A stretch of 10,222 bases of DNA from Pseudomonadota bacterium (lineage in GTDB: Bacteria; Pseudomonadota; Gammaproteobacteria; Arenicellales; Poriferihabitantaceae), in NCBI GenBank assembly GCA_024226105.1, contig JAAELZ010000520.1:1-10222 (forward strand). The letters run 5' to 3'. Shown in pieces: positions 1 through 6,613 of this stretch. Position numbers and translations under genes: made by a program. The notes under the pieces are model-generated. The model worked only from the letters and a program-made list of their open reading frames with translations. It was not told where the DNA came from and searched no databases. How positions within the stretch are numbered: the first letter of the stretch is position 1; each line of letters opens with the position of its first letter.

Positions 1-1634
1 AGGTCAACGGTCAGATTGCTCCTGCTGAGGCCGTTATTGTTCTTCCACCAGCGATAGCTCCCCTGGGCAGACAATGAGCCTGAGACAATTTCAACGGGTT
101 GAGACCAATTTTTCAACACACTACTGAAAAGTGGATGCTCGTCATCGAGTTGGATATCAGAAACTGAATAACGTACATGTCCAGTGCTGTTGGCCGGGTT
201 GAAGCGAATCCGGGACACTAACTTACCTCCCGGTTGATCGACATCACACGAGAAGATTCCACCTAGTTCTGCGGGATCTTTATCCAGTAGTTTTCCCTGT
301 TCTGAATTTCCGAAGTCCATTTCACATTGATCCAGCGAGAGCTGATAGTCAATGTCTTCGTAGAGTATGCTTTGGGTTTTTGCATTCACCGACCATTTGG
401 ATTCCTCTCGATCCGGACAGATGCCGTTAAGTTGTACGGAGCCGGGTTTGACGAGCATATCGCCTATTTTTACAAGAGGTGCCGTTAGTTGTGCGCCGAA
501 TTCGCACAAATCCGAAATTTTATCCGACGCAAACGTAGTTAAGGTGATTTTGTCTAATTGTGCACCGGGTATGTGAATATCCTCCAGGGTGAGGCTGCTC
601 AGCTGGATTTGCCCCCCCTGGTCGTTGGAAAGCAGCATCTCCCCATTTTTAATCGCCAACAAATTTGGGAGTTCAAATACCAGTTTTCCCAGTGTATTCG
701 GGCCCTGTTTTAAATTGTTCAGGCTTATGTGCGATGAAGTCAGGAATTCCAGCCGGTATTCATTGCCTTTTTGCCTGATGCTGCCTTCCAGTTCAGCTTG
801 CATAGCATGTGCCTGCATGCCTGAAAGTTCAGGCTGCTTGCCCGTCGCTGAAATTGTGAAATTCGTTTTCCCGGAGCCAGGCGCTGAAAAATAGCTAACA
901 TCCGCTACCAGCAAGCCTGTTAGATTATCAGGCTGCCCGATCAATGCGCTGATCTGCGCCAGGTCAAGGCTGATCGATCCGGCCAGCCCGGTTCCGTCGC
1001 TTAACGCCTTCAAATTGACCGAGAGAGGGGTCGCGTTGGGCGAAATGAGCTGCAAATCAATACCGGACTCGGGTGATAGAAGCAAGTCTATCCGGTGAGC
1101 CCTGTTACGGCGGTCCAGCAGGCTGAATTGACCGCTGATCTTTTGTGCCTGCCGGGTAATTTCACCTGAAGCCTTCAGGGTCAGCGTGCCATCAGCCGCA
1201 TAGAGTGACAGATTTTCAAACATGAGCGAGCGTGCAGGAATGAACTCATGCCAGGTCAAACTCAGGATTACAGCCACCATTTCAGGGGAGGGAAGAAGGT
1301 TTGTTTTAACGCTCGTTTCATCGGGCACCTGAAACAGGGACAGGCTTTCGATATGTATTGTATCCGCTGAACCTGACAGCAGTTTCGCCAGCTGATAATC
1401 TGTTTTCAGTTTCTGTAAGCTGATCTTAACGCCTTGATTGGACATTTCAGCATAATCTATCGTTGCCGACTCAAGCCCGACAGGCCCGACTTTGATTTCA
1501 ATATCGGTAAATCCCAGTTGTGAAAGCTGATATCGGGCAATTCCCGCTAGCAGTGAGGGTAAGGCCAGATAGGCTAGCAACAAAAAGAGCAACAGGCCCA
1601 GCGTTGTTAGCGATAATCTGAATAATAGTTTCAT
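1..1634 (-). CDS. YdbH/AsmA-like membrane-anchored protein, C-terminus cut off by window edge
   Basis: The frame is open from the ATG at 1634 to the left edge (544 codons plus 2 bases), with an in-frame TAA three codons upstream of that ATG, so this is the first possible ATG. Residues about 5-30 form one hydrophobic segment with few charges (signal anchor). The rest is a long series of alternating polar/hydrophobic beta-strand-like segments with no catalytic motif, as in AsmA-like and YdbH proteins. Near the edge, stretches such as LKNWSQPVEIVSGSLSAQG resemble the YdbH family C-terminal half. E. coli YdbH, about 880 residues, belongs to the bridge-like group with TamB and YhdP that moves phospholipids between inner and outer membrane; in E. 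coli its partners YnbE and YdbL follow it, and here they would lie beyond the left edge. The assignment rests on overall look and a few segments, so a different AsmA-like family remains possible. No good ribosome site is visible. Confidence 0.62.
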   Translation of the reverse strand, partial: MKLLFRLSLTTLGLLLFLLLAYLALPSLLAGIARYQLSQLGFTDIEIKVGPVGLESATIDYAEMSNQGVKISLQKLKTDYQLAKLLSGSADTIHIESLSLFQVPDETSVKTNLLPSPEMVAVILSLTWHEFIPARSLMFENLSLYAADGTLTLKASGEITRQAQKISGQFSLLDRRNRAHRIDLLLSPESGIDLQLISPNATPLSVNLKALSDGTGLAGSISLDLAQISALIGQPDNLTGLLVADVSYFSAPGSGKTNFTISATGKQPELSGMQAHAMQAELEGSIRQKGNEYRLEFLTSSHISLNNLKQGPNTLGKLVFELPNLLAIKNGEMLLSNDQGGQIQLSSLTLEDIHIPGAQLDKITLTTFASDKISDLCEFGAQLTAPLVKIGDMLVKPGSVQLNGICPDREESKWSVNAKTQSILYEDIDYQLSLDQCEMDFGNSEQGKLLDKDPAELGGIFSCDVDQPGGKLVSRIRFNPANSTGHVRYSVSDIQLDDEHPLFSSVLKNWSQPVEIVSGSLSAQGSYRWWKNNNGLSRSNLTVD

Positions 1635-1916
1635 ATAAGATTAGACCGGGTGATTTTTGAGGCTCGTGGGAAAGACATCAAGTTAACGTCATTGCGTACA
1701 TCGAGCACAGCGCAGCAAACTAAATACTTATGGTATCTTACAAGCATACGGCATGTTGCAAACAAATCAGGAATACCCGTGGGCTTCTATTTTTTAACAC
1801 AATAAAGTGTATCATCACTGCGTATTTTTGTGTTGAGTTTGGCTGGCTATTGGGTGACCCTGTGTTCAATCTTTTTCCACTACAATGCCTTATGAGAAAC
1901 AATTGGTTGGTTGACA
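1635..1916. other. Divergent intergenic region between YdbH-like and MBL-fold genes
   Basis: This 282-bp AT-rich gap separates two divergently transcribed genes and should hold promoters for both. A TACAAT at 1881-1886 could be a -10 element for the MBL gene, but no matching -35 is seen at the right distance. No convincing operator, RNA gene or coding frame was found; the short overlapping frames here have no recognisable product. Confidence 0.4.
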
Positions 1917-2672
1917 ATGGTTGATAGTAGATCGGATCAAAATTTGAAACCCGTAGCCGATCTCTGGTATTCGATCGAGGCATTTGAAAGCAACATTCTG
2001 CTGTTGCGCGAGACGCATATCGATCCCTATGCCGTGGGAGATATCTGGATTGTGCGCGGTCGGGATTGCGATCTCGTCGTCGATACCGGCAGCGGCAAGG
2101 TCAACCCGGCGCCGCTGGTCGAGACCATCGCGGCCAAACCGGTGACCGCCATCGTGTTGAATGCGTCCTACGACCACGCCGGTGGCTGGCACAATTTTTC
2201 CGAGCGATTATGTCATCCACTCGATGCAGTCATGCTTGAAACCTTCGATGTCGAATCCGCCGAGGTTTTCGATTATCTGAACGACGCCACGCTGAAAGCG
2301 TTTCCCGTAGCAGGGTATCAACTCACCGACTATTCTCTGACCCGGGCCTCGCCGACTCATACGGTTGACGAAGGTGACGTCATCGATCTCGGTGATCGCC
2401 GTTTACGGGTCATGCATGTCCCCGGGCGTTCTCCCGGCGGGCTGGCACTGTGGGAAGAGACCAGTGGCTGCCTGTTTACCAGCGATATGCTTTACGACGG
2501 GGATCATGGCCTGGCCTGGCCGCCCGAGGATCCGGTTGCTTATTGCGCGAGTCTACGCCGCTTTCGCGAGTTACCGGTCAGGCGGGTTTATCCCGGGCAC
2601 TACGGTTTGTTCGAGCGCGAGCGCATGATCGAAATCATCGATACAGAAATCGCCCTGCTGGAACAGGGCTAG
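1917..2672 (+). CDS. MBL-fold metallo-hydrolase-like protein with degenerate metal site 1
   Basis: A 251-residue protein with the metallo-beta-lactamase fold. An early strand pair ends in LVVDTGSGK (about 53-61), the metal loop is LNASYDHAGG (about 81-90), then HVPGRSPGG (167-175), LFTSDMLYDG (186-195) and VYPGHYG (224-230). In hydrolytic members such as glyoxalase II the metal loop is HxHxDH and a third His sits in PGHSPG. Here the corresponding residues are N82, S84 and R171, so all three His of zinc site 1 are replaced, while the site-2 ligands D86, H87, D190 and H228 are kept. The substrate is unknown. ATG at 1917 was preferred; TTG at 1911 in the same frame adds two residues, and neither has a clear ribosome site. 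The gene is GC-richer than its neighbours, hinting at a different origin. It stands alone in its orientation. Confidence 0.85.
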   Translation: MVDSRSDQNLKPVADLWYSIEAFESNILLLRETHIDPYAVGDIWIVRGRDCDLVVDTGSGKVNPAPLVETIAAKPVTAIVLNASYDHAGGWHNFSERLCHPLDAVMLETFDVESAEVFDYLNDATLKAFPVAGYQLTDYSLTRASPTHTVDEGDVIDLGDRRLRVMHVPGRSPGGLALWEETSGCLFTSDMLYDGDHGLAWPPEDPVAYCASLRRFRELPVRRVYPGHYGLFERERMIEIIDTEIALLEQG

Positions 2673-2823
2673 AGCGCTCACCCAATGAATCTGCCGGATT
2701 GATGCTGCCACGGTTTGGCGTACAAACCACCGCCCAGAAGCAATAAGCAAAAAGAAGGGCAACCTGTTTCATTTTCTTTTAACGGGTTACCTTCTAGATA
2801 TTGCCAGTTCAAACCTCAACCAG

Positions 2824-2847
2824 AATCAAAATCAAACGATCTATCGT
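2824..2847 (-). terminator. Possible weak terminator after the GlsB-like gene
   Basis: Reading the minus strand beyond the glsB-like stop, the self-complementary ACGATAGATCGT (2836-2847) is followed by TTTGATTTTGATT. The stem is only five pairs with a two-base loop, so this is a weak candidate. Confidence 0.22.
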
Positions 2848-2864
2848 GTCTGACGCCATTGGCT

Positions 2865-3116
2865 TTATGCTTTTTTAATAATACCGACTACAAATAGGAG
2901 CAGTGCAGCACCAACTGTTGCTGTAACGATTGAGCCGATTAGCCCACCTGCTGATATGCCGAGCAAGCCAAATACAAAACCACCTAAGGTTGCACCGATT
3001 ACACCGACAACGATATTGCCGAGCAGACCAAAACCACCGCCTTTCATTAGGGTTCCAGCAAGCCAGCCCGCCGCGGCACCAATTGCCAGAAATACAATCA
3101 ATCCTGTTATATCCAT
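2865..3116 (-). CDS. GlsB/YeaQ/YmgE family stress-response membrane protein
   Basis: This 83-residue protein consists almost wholly of three hydrophobic, Gly-rich segments: about 5-22, 31-52 and 56-80. It carries the family's Gly pattern (AAAGWLAG near 13-20, GNIVVGVIGATLGG near 33-46) and ends in a short basic tail, IIKKA. Length and pattern match the transglycosylase-associated (PF04226) family, small inner-membrane proteins often induced by stress or in stationary phase; their biochemical role is not settled. The start ATG at 3116 is preceded by an AGAGATGAA stretch that could serve as a weak ribosome site. The gene stands alone: upstream, on the other strand, is a transposase stump. Family assignment is firm; function is inferred from the family only. 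Confidence 0.92.
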   Translation of the reverse strand: MDITGLIVFLAIGAAAGWLAGTLMKGGGFGLLGNIVVGVIGATLGGFVFGLLGISAGGLIGSIVTATVGAALLLFVVGIIKKA

Positions 3117-3262
3117 AACTTCATCTCTATTGGTAAATAGACAGCGGTCATGGTATCAGAGATCAACAGTTCCGTATATCTTCTTCTCTGAAATTGTTGC
3201 GAGTAAATTATCTGTCCTGGTAATTAGCACATGAACCGTCCGGATTTATTCTACGCCTGTTT

Positions 3263-3267
3263 GGAGG
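3263..3267 (+). promoter_or_regulatory. Ribosome binding site of the truncated transposase
   Basis: A GGAGG lies six bases before the ATG at 3274. It is one of the best Shine-Dalgarno matches in the window, and it fixes the original start of the broken transposase gene. Confidence 0.6.
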
Positions 3268-3273
3268 CGCTGG

Positions 3274-3459
3274 ATGGATCGGACAGAGTTTCATGAAAGG
3301 ATAAAACAGATGAGATTTAAAGAAGCCTATGAAGGTTATCAATGCAAACGGCTGACACAAGATGAAGCTGCAACCCTGCCCGGGGTTTGTGATCGTTGTT
3401 TTCGCAGATATATGCTGCGGTACGGGTTTAGCGAGCAACCAGGCGATAGGAGAGGGTGA
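3274..3459 (+). pseudogene. Truncated ISNCY-like transposase, N-terminal fragment only
   Basis: The 61-codon frame opens with MDRTEFHERIKQMRF, then EAYEGYQCKRLTQDEAATLPGVCDRCFRRYMLRY. This matches the start of ISNCY-group transposases: a short leader, then a helix-turn-helix of the form RLTQ-EAA-LLGV-ER-FRRY-RY. Intact members run to several hundred residues with a DDE/integrase domain; here similarity stops at about residue 50 and a TGA follows at 3457. The helix-turn-helix also shows decay (LPGVCDRC where LLGVCERT is usual). I found none of the catalytic domain downstream in any plus frame, so the remainder was deleted rather than merely frameshifted. The outer end of the old element probably lies between 3200 and 3260 but was not identified. 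Any expressed product would at most be a small DNA-binding peptide. Confidence 0.72.
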
Positions 3460-3814
3460 TTTATTTCGTGGTGAAGCACTCAAGTTTGAGGCAAGGGAGG
3501 AGGTGCAGCTAATGGTTATCCACACGGGACAAAATTACTTATCGCCATACCCGCGAAAGCGGGCAATTAGAAGTTTCGGATAGATGAATTCCAGATTCCT
3601 GAGGCCCCGCTTCACGGTTGCAACGTATTCGTTCGAGTAGTGGTGCCACTTGCCCCGTTAACAGGCATCTGTATCCGGCAGGTACACATTGAGTTTGCAG
3701 GGATTCAAAACATTTTAATTATCCCGCTATAACGCATTCCAATGGCAATAGCCTAACTATCGGGAATAATTAGGTTATGCTCAAATATACCCTATTAACA
3801 ATTCTTGCGATAAG
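3460..3814 (+). other. Non-coding stretch between transposase stump and unknown gene
   Basis: About 355 bp without a credible gene. It holds the GC-rich hairpin at 3550-3563, a weak palindrome AGTGG-TG-CCACT at 3639-3650 and, just before the next gene, an imperfect CCTAA...TTAGG inverted repeat (about 3752-3774) that could be an operator or chance. TTGCAG followed 15 bases later by TAATTA near 3694-3720 is a poor promoter candidate. Part of the stretch may be decayed insertion sequence. Confidence 0.35.
3550..3563. repeat. GC-rich hairpin CCCGCGAAAGCGGG
   Basis: A perfect five-pair stem, CCCGC/GCGGG, closes on a GAAA tetraloop. The motif resembles the core of dispersed short repeats of the CATTCCCGCGAAAGCGGGAATC type common in proteobacterial intergenic regions, here with altered flanks. 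No T run follows, so it is unlikely to be an intrinsic terminator. Confidence 0.4.
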
Positions 3815-3818
3815 ATGA
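3777..3818 (+). CDS. Possible 13-codon leader peptide overlapping the next gene
   Basis: The frame reads MLKYTLLTILAIR and its TGA (3816-3818) overlaps the ATG of the following gene (3815-3817) in an ATGA arrangement typical of translational coupling. The peptide is hydrophobic. There is no proper ribosome site before its ATG (AGG lies only two bases away), and a frame this short can arise by chance, so it is a weak candidate. Confidence 0.18.
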   Translation: MLKYTLLTILAIR

Positions 3819-4969
3819 AAACAGGCCCTAGAGAAATTACTACGCCATTTCGGCCCATTCCACTGGATGTGCCTGAAGGCATGAAACCCAATGAGTTTTT
3901 CAATAGTACGGAAAATCTCAATGATCTGATGCATAACAACGGCCTGTTGCAAAACCCGGAAAACCTGCTGTTGTACCGCAAGGCTTTGGGGCACTCTAAT
4001 GAGTTTGACTGCTCGATAATCTATAACACCTCAAAAACCATTCTGGACCCCCTGGGAAGGCCGGTTAGACGTACCCAGGTACCGGACCATGTCAAACACG
4101 TATGGAATCGAATGAACCAGATCATGATTGAGTTCATGCTGGAGAAATACCCCGACCCGGAAAGCCATCTCGTTCTCTGCGGTGAAGCCAGTCTGGATGC
4201 TACCTGGCCCTTGACCTCGCCCGGCGTGCCCAGCATCCGCATGCTGCACAACCATTTTATTGTCTTTAACAAGCAGCAGTTGCGTGATGCAGCGCTGGCA
4301 GACCCGAACAATGAAAACCTTACCGACGGCGGTCAGCACAGTCTTTTCCAGAGTTATATGAGTGACGTTTACCAGGTCTTTTTTGATACCCTGGATTTAA
4401 AAATATTGAAACCGATGGCGGGTAAGGAATCACAAATCAAGCTTACTGGCTATCCGCAGGGCCTGCCTTGCTGGGAAGTAACGGGGGGTGTCGAAGCCTT
4501 AAAAGATATCAATTTCTGGTGCGAATATGATGTTATCCTGAAAGGCTTTATCGATTTTTATCGTACTTTTTTCACCCAGGTTTCTTCCAGAAATGCGCCT
4601 TTGCCGGGCAATTCGAATTTCCCTAAAAATGTCGAAGAGCAATTACTCTTTAACAATGATTTTCTGGGGGCGGCCAAACGTGTGCGGGACCAGTGTGTCA
4701 GCGATGCCAGGTACGCCAATCTGATTCGTTGGCAGCCTGCATTCAAACAGTTGATCTATCGTAATGATACTGGAAAGCTGGTGGTTACTATCAGTCAAAA
4801 CTCCATTGGTAACGCTATAACCGAGTTGCTGGGGGTGGTGGTTAAGCGTGCCCCGGACCGGGAAGCCTATGAGCAAAAAGAGCCCGCTCTAATCGAAAAA
4901 TTGCTTGAAGTCAGGCAGCGATTGATAGAAGCAGACCTTGGTGAAACGATTAGTACGGAATACTGGTAG
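3815..4969 (+). CDS. Conserved-looking protein of unknown function, 384 residues
   Basis: I do not recognise this family. The protein looks soluble: no signal peptide, no membrane segment, mixed charged and aromatic composition, and a rather acidic N-terminal third. Features that could anchor a function are SIRMLHNHFIVFN (140-152), with a His-x-His-Phe motif next to hydrophobic strand residues; a Cys-containing CGEASLDATWP (122-132); a GYPQGLPCWEVTGG stretch (212-225); and a helical, charged C-terminus (about 350-375). His-x-His followed by an aromatic residue occurs in HIT and GalT-like nucleotidyl transferases, so a distant relationship is conceivable, but the usual third His is not evident. 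Coding potential is good: no other long plus frame competes, and the length is clean. The ATG at 3815 has only a weak site (GATAAG). It is flanked by intergenic DNA on both sides and has no operon partner. Confidence 0.82.
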   Translation: MKTGPREITTPFRPIPLDVPEGMKPNEFFNSTENLNDLMHNNGLLQNPENLLLYRKALGHSNEFDCSIIYNTSKTILDPLGRPVRRTQVPDHVKHVWNRMNQIMIEFMLEKYPDPESHLVLCGEASLDATWPLTSPGVPSIRMLHNHFIVFNKQQLRDAALADPNNENLTDGGQHSLFQSYMSDVYQVFFDTLDLKILKPMAGKESQIKLTGYPQGLPCWEVTGGVEALKDINFWCEYDVILKGFIDFYRTFFTQVSSRNAPLPGNSNFPKNVEEQLLFNNDFLGAAKRVRDQCVSDARYANLIRWQPAFKQLIYRNDTGKLVVTISQNSIGNAITELLGVVVKRAPDREAYEQKEPALIEKLLEVRQRLIEADLGETISTEYW

Positions 4970-5012
4970 TAAAAACGATATTCAATTACTGATGCCAACC
5001 CGAAAGTTGAAC

Positions 5013-5024
5013 CTAAAATTTTAG
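5013..5024. repeat. Perfect palindrome CTAAAATTTTAG
   Basis: This 12-bp perfect palindrome lies 44 bases past the stop of the unknown gene. On the minus strand it follows a short GCGG...CCGC stem. It could be part of a weak terminator between two convergent genes, or a chance AT-rich palindrome. Confidence 0.25.
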
Positions 5025-5193
5025 CGGCTGAGCAAAACCGCGCTTAGATGGTGATCTTCCATTGCCTGACAACCTTGCTTCATTCGTAATCCTGTTGGTT
5101 GAATGAACGCTATTTGCGTATAAAGCAGACATTTGCCCATAATAACTCGAAAATCAGTCCGAATGACCGCCCAGAACAGTCAATCAACTACAG

Positions 5194-6171
5194 TTAACTT
5201 TTGATAGTAATTGCGATTTTTCCTTTATGGCGTCCTTCTCCGAAGTAACGTAAGGCTTCGGGCACTTCGCTCAACGAATAGGTTCGATCGATAACGGGGA
5301 TGAGCTTGCCGGCCTCCATCAGTTCCTTCAGATCGGTCAGACCCTTGTTTGGCCCCTCAGCCACCAGGCAAAGCTTCCTGTCCTCGTGCGTCAGCGATGC
5401 AATAAAACTCAGGAACCAGAGTTGATAAACGCGAGGTATAGAACCGCCGATCATGGCATAGGTTCCCCCTGGCCTCAATGCATGCCTGTTATTGAGCATA
5501 GACCGAAAATTCTGACAATCAATAATGAGGTCGTATCGTTTTCCGGTCCTGGTAAAATCTTCTTGCGCGTAATCGATAATATGATCTGCGCCAACCGAGC
5601 GAACAATATCCAGCTTATGTGAGGCATCCACGCCAGTGACCTCTGCCCCGTAGAGTTTGGCAAGCTGAATGGCGAATGTACCTACGCCGCCGCCAGCTCC
5701 ATTGATCAACACCTTATGTACCGGCTGTATTTGCCCAGCTTTGCGAAGTCCCTGCAGGGCCAGGACACCCGCTTGCGGCACGGTGGCGGCTTCTTCGAAA
5801 GTTAAATTTGCAGGCTTCAGTTCAAGACTGGATTCGTGTGCGCTGGCATATTCTGCAAAGCCACCCCAGTTATCCCAGAGATCTCCAAACACCTCGTCTC
5901 CTGGCTGGAATCGCGTTACCTGTCTACCAATGGCCTCGACTGTCCCTGCTATGTCCGCACCGAGTCTCTGCTTTCCGGGCCTGGGTCTCAACAGTCCGAA
6001 CATAATCCGGTTTATAAACGGTGTGCCGTTGAAGAACTCCCAGTCCCACGAGTTGACAGATGAAGCGTGAATACGAATAAGTAGTTCATGATCCTTCGGC
6101 TCAGGTTTTGGAACCTCTTTTAACTCAAGGCTATCTGATCGTCCATACCGGGTGAATATAATTGCTTTCAT
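5194..6171 (-). CDS. Zinc-free MDR family NAD(P)H-dependent oxidoreductase (quinone oxidoreductase type)
   Basis: A 325-residue protein of the medium-chain dehydrogenase/reductase superfamily. The GroES-like N-terminal domain covers about 1-125, with HASSVNSWDW (35-44), GADIAGTVEAIG (71-82) and PGDEVFGD (90-97). The Rossmann domain follows, with the dinucleotide motif GAGGGVG at 158-164 and a GADHIIDY segment (195-201). The only Cys residues are at 219 and 268, so the zinc ligands of true alcohol dehydrogenases are absent. This places it with zeta-crystallin/quinone oxidoreductase and RTN4IP1-like members, which reduce quinones or enones with NAD(P)H; the substrate here cannot be told. Full length for the family. 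The start at 6171 has only a weak AGAG upstream. It is monocistronic, with the MITE about 170 bp upstream of its start, possibly near its promoter. Confidence 0.93.
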   Translation of the reverse strand: MKAIIFTRYGRSDSLELKEVPKPEPKDHELLIRIHASSVNSWDWEFFNGTPFINRIMFGLLRPRPGKQRLGADIAGTVEAIGRQVTRFQPGDEVFGDLWDNWGGFAEYASAHESSLELKPANLTFEEAATVPQAGVLALQGLRKAGQIQPVHKVLINGAGGGVGTFAIQLAKLYGAEVTGVDASHKLDIVRSVGADHIIDYAQEDFTRTGKRYDLIIDCQNFRSMLNNRHALRPGGTYAMIGGSIPRVYQLWFLSFIASLTHEDRKLCLVAEGPNKGLTDLKELMEAGKLIPVIDRTYSLSEVPEALRYFGEGRHKGKIAITIKS

Positions 6172-6344
6172 GATTTTTCTCTGTTTCTGTCTATCATATC
6201 AGCCTTGTTGTATTTACCCATCAAGTTATATTTTCCTGATGGCCACTTCGAGTAGCAGACAGTAGTTTCCCATGATAACCCAGATTGAGTGGTGAGTACC
6301 AAAAACCGCCCCGGGTGGGCATTCTAAAATGACCGCAACGAGTA

Positions 6345-6514
6345 CAGACTGTGTGAAAACTCAATAATAATTGAGTTGATTGGGACAGGGCGACACATCA
6401 TGTAAAGAAATGCCACAATGACTGTTTTCTCGCCCCACATCTGCGCCCATTAGGAGGTTAAGTTGGCTGTATTTCGCCACCTGATATTCTGATCCAGCGT
6501 TTTCACACAGCCTG
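6345..6514. mobile_element. 170-bp MITE-like element with 16-bp terminal inverted repeats and AGTA duplication
   Basis: The left end CAGACTGTGTGAAAAC (6345-6360) and right end GTTTTCACACAGCCTG (6499-6514) are inverted repeats of each other at 15 of 16 positions. The element is flanked immediately outside by AGTA on both sides (6341-6344 and 6515-6518), as expected for a 4-bp target duplication. There is no open frame of useful length inside, so it must be mobilised in trans. An additional perfect hairpin, AACTCAAT-AATA-ATTGAGTT (6358-6377), overlaps the inner edge of the left repeat. The parent insertion sequence family is not assigned. Ends and duplication are read directly; the MITE interpretation is inference and needs further genomic copies. 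Confidence 0.72.
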
Positions 6515-6521
6515 AGTATTT

Positions 6522-6535
6522 AGCGGACGTCCGCT
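6522..6535. repeat. Perfect 14-bp palindrome AGCGGACGTCCGCT
   Basis: Identical on both strands over all 14 bases, three bases beyond the right AGTA of the MITE. It could fold as a five-pair stem with an ACGT loop, or bind a dimeric regulator. No T run follows on either strand, so termination is unlikely. Confidence 0.45.
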
Positions 6536-6613
6536 TATTGCCTGGACCGGTTTGATAGACAATAAAAAACAGCCCCGTAACGTGATTAAGTAGAGAATAA
6601 AAGGAAAACGAAC

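Larger units (their letters stand above)
6172..6613. other. 442-bp intergenic region hosting a MITE
   Basis: The space between the MDR start and the FKBP stop is occupied mostly by the 170-bp inverted-repeat element at 6345-6514. The 173 bp on its left side should hold the MDR promoter; no clear -35/-10 pair was found. To its right are a 14-bp palindrome and an AT-rich run without a convincing terminator for the FKBP gene. Confidence 0.5.

Noticed and set aside
367..894. Two plus-strand open frames (367-576 and 589-894)
   Set aside because: They lie antisense inside the continuous 544-codon minus-strand YdbH-like frame and have no recognisable motifs or ribosome sites.
2712..2728. GGTTTG-GCGTA-CAAACC stem-loop 40 bp after the MBL gene, as a terminator
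   Set aside because: The stem is only six mostly weak pairs and is followed by CACCGCCC rather than a T run.
3208..3525. Minus-strand frame of 105 codons
   Set aside because: It is antisense to the recognisable transposase fragment and has no family resemblance.
4021..4339. Two overlapping minus-strand frames of about 100 codons
   Set aside because: Both are shadows of the 384-residue plus-strand gene.
5079..5107. TTCATTC / GAATGAA inverted repeat with a 15-base loop
   Set aside because: Seven A/T-rich pairs with a long loop in a convergent intergenic region are within chance expectation, and there is no T run.
5669..6070. Plus-strand frame of 133 codons
   Set aside because: It is antisense to the MDR oxidoreductase gene, whose motifs are unambiguous.
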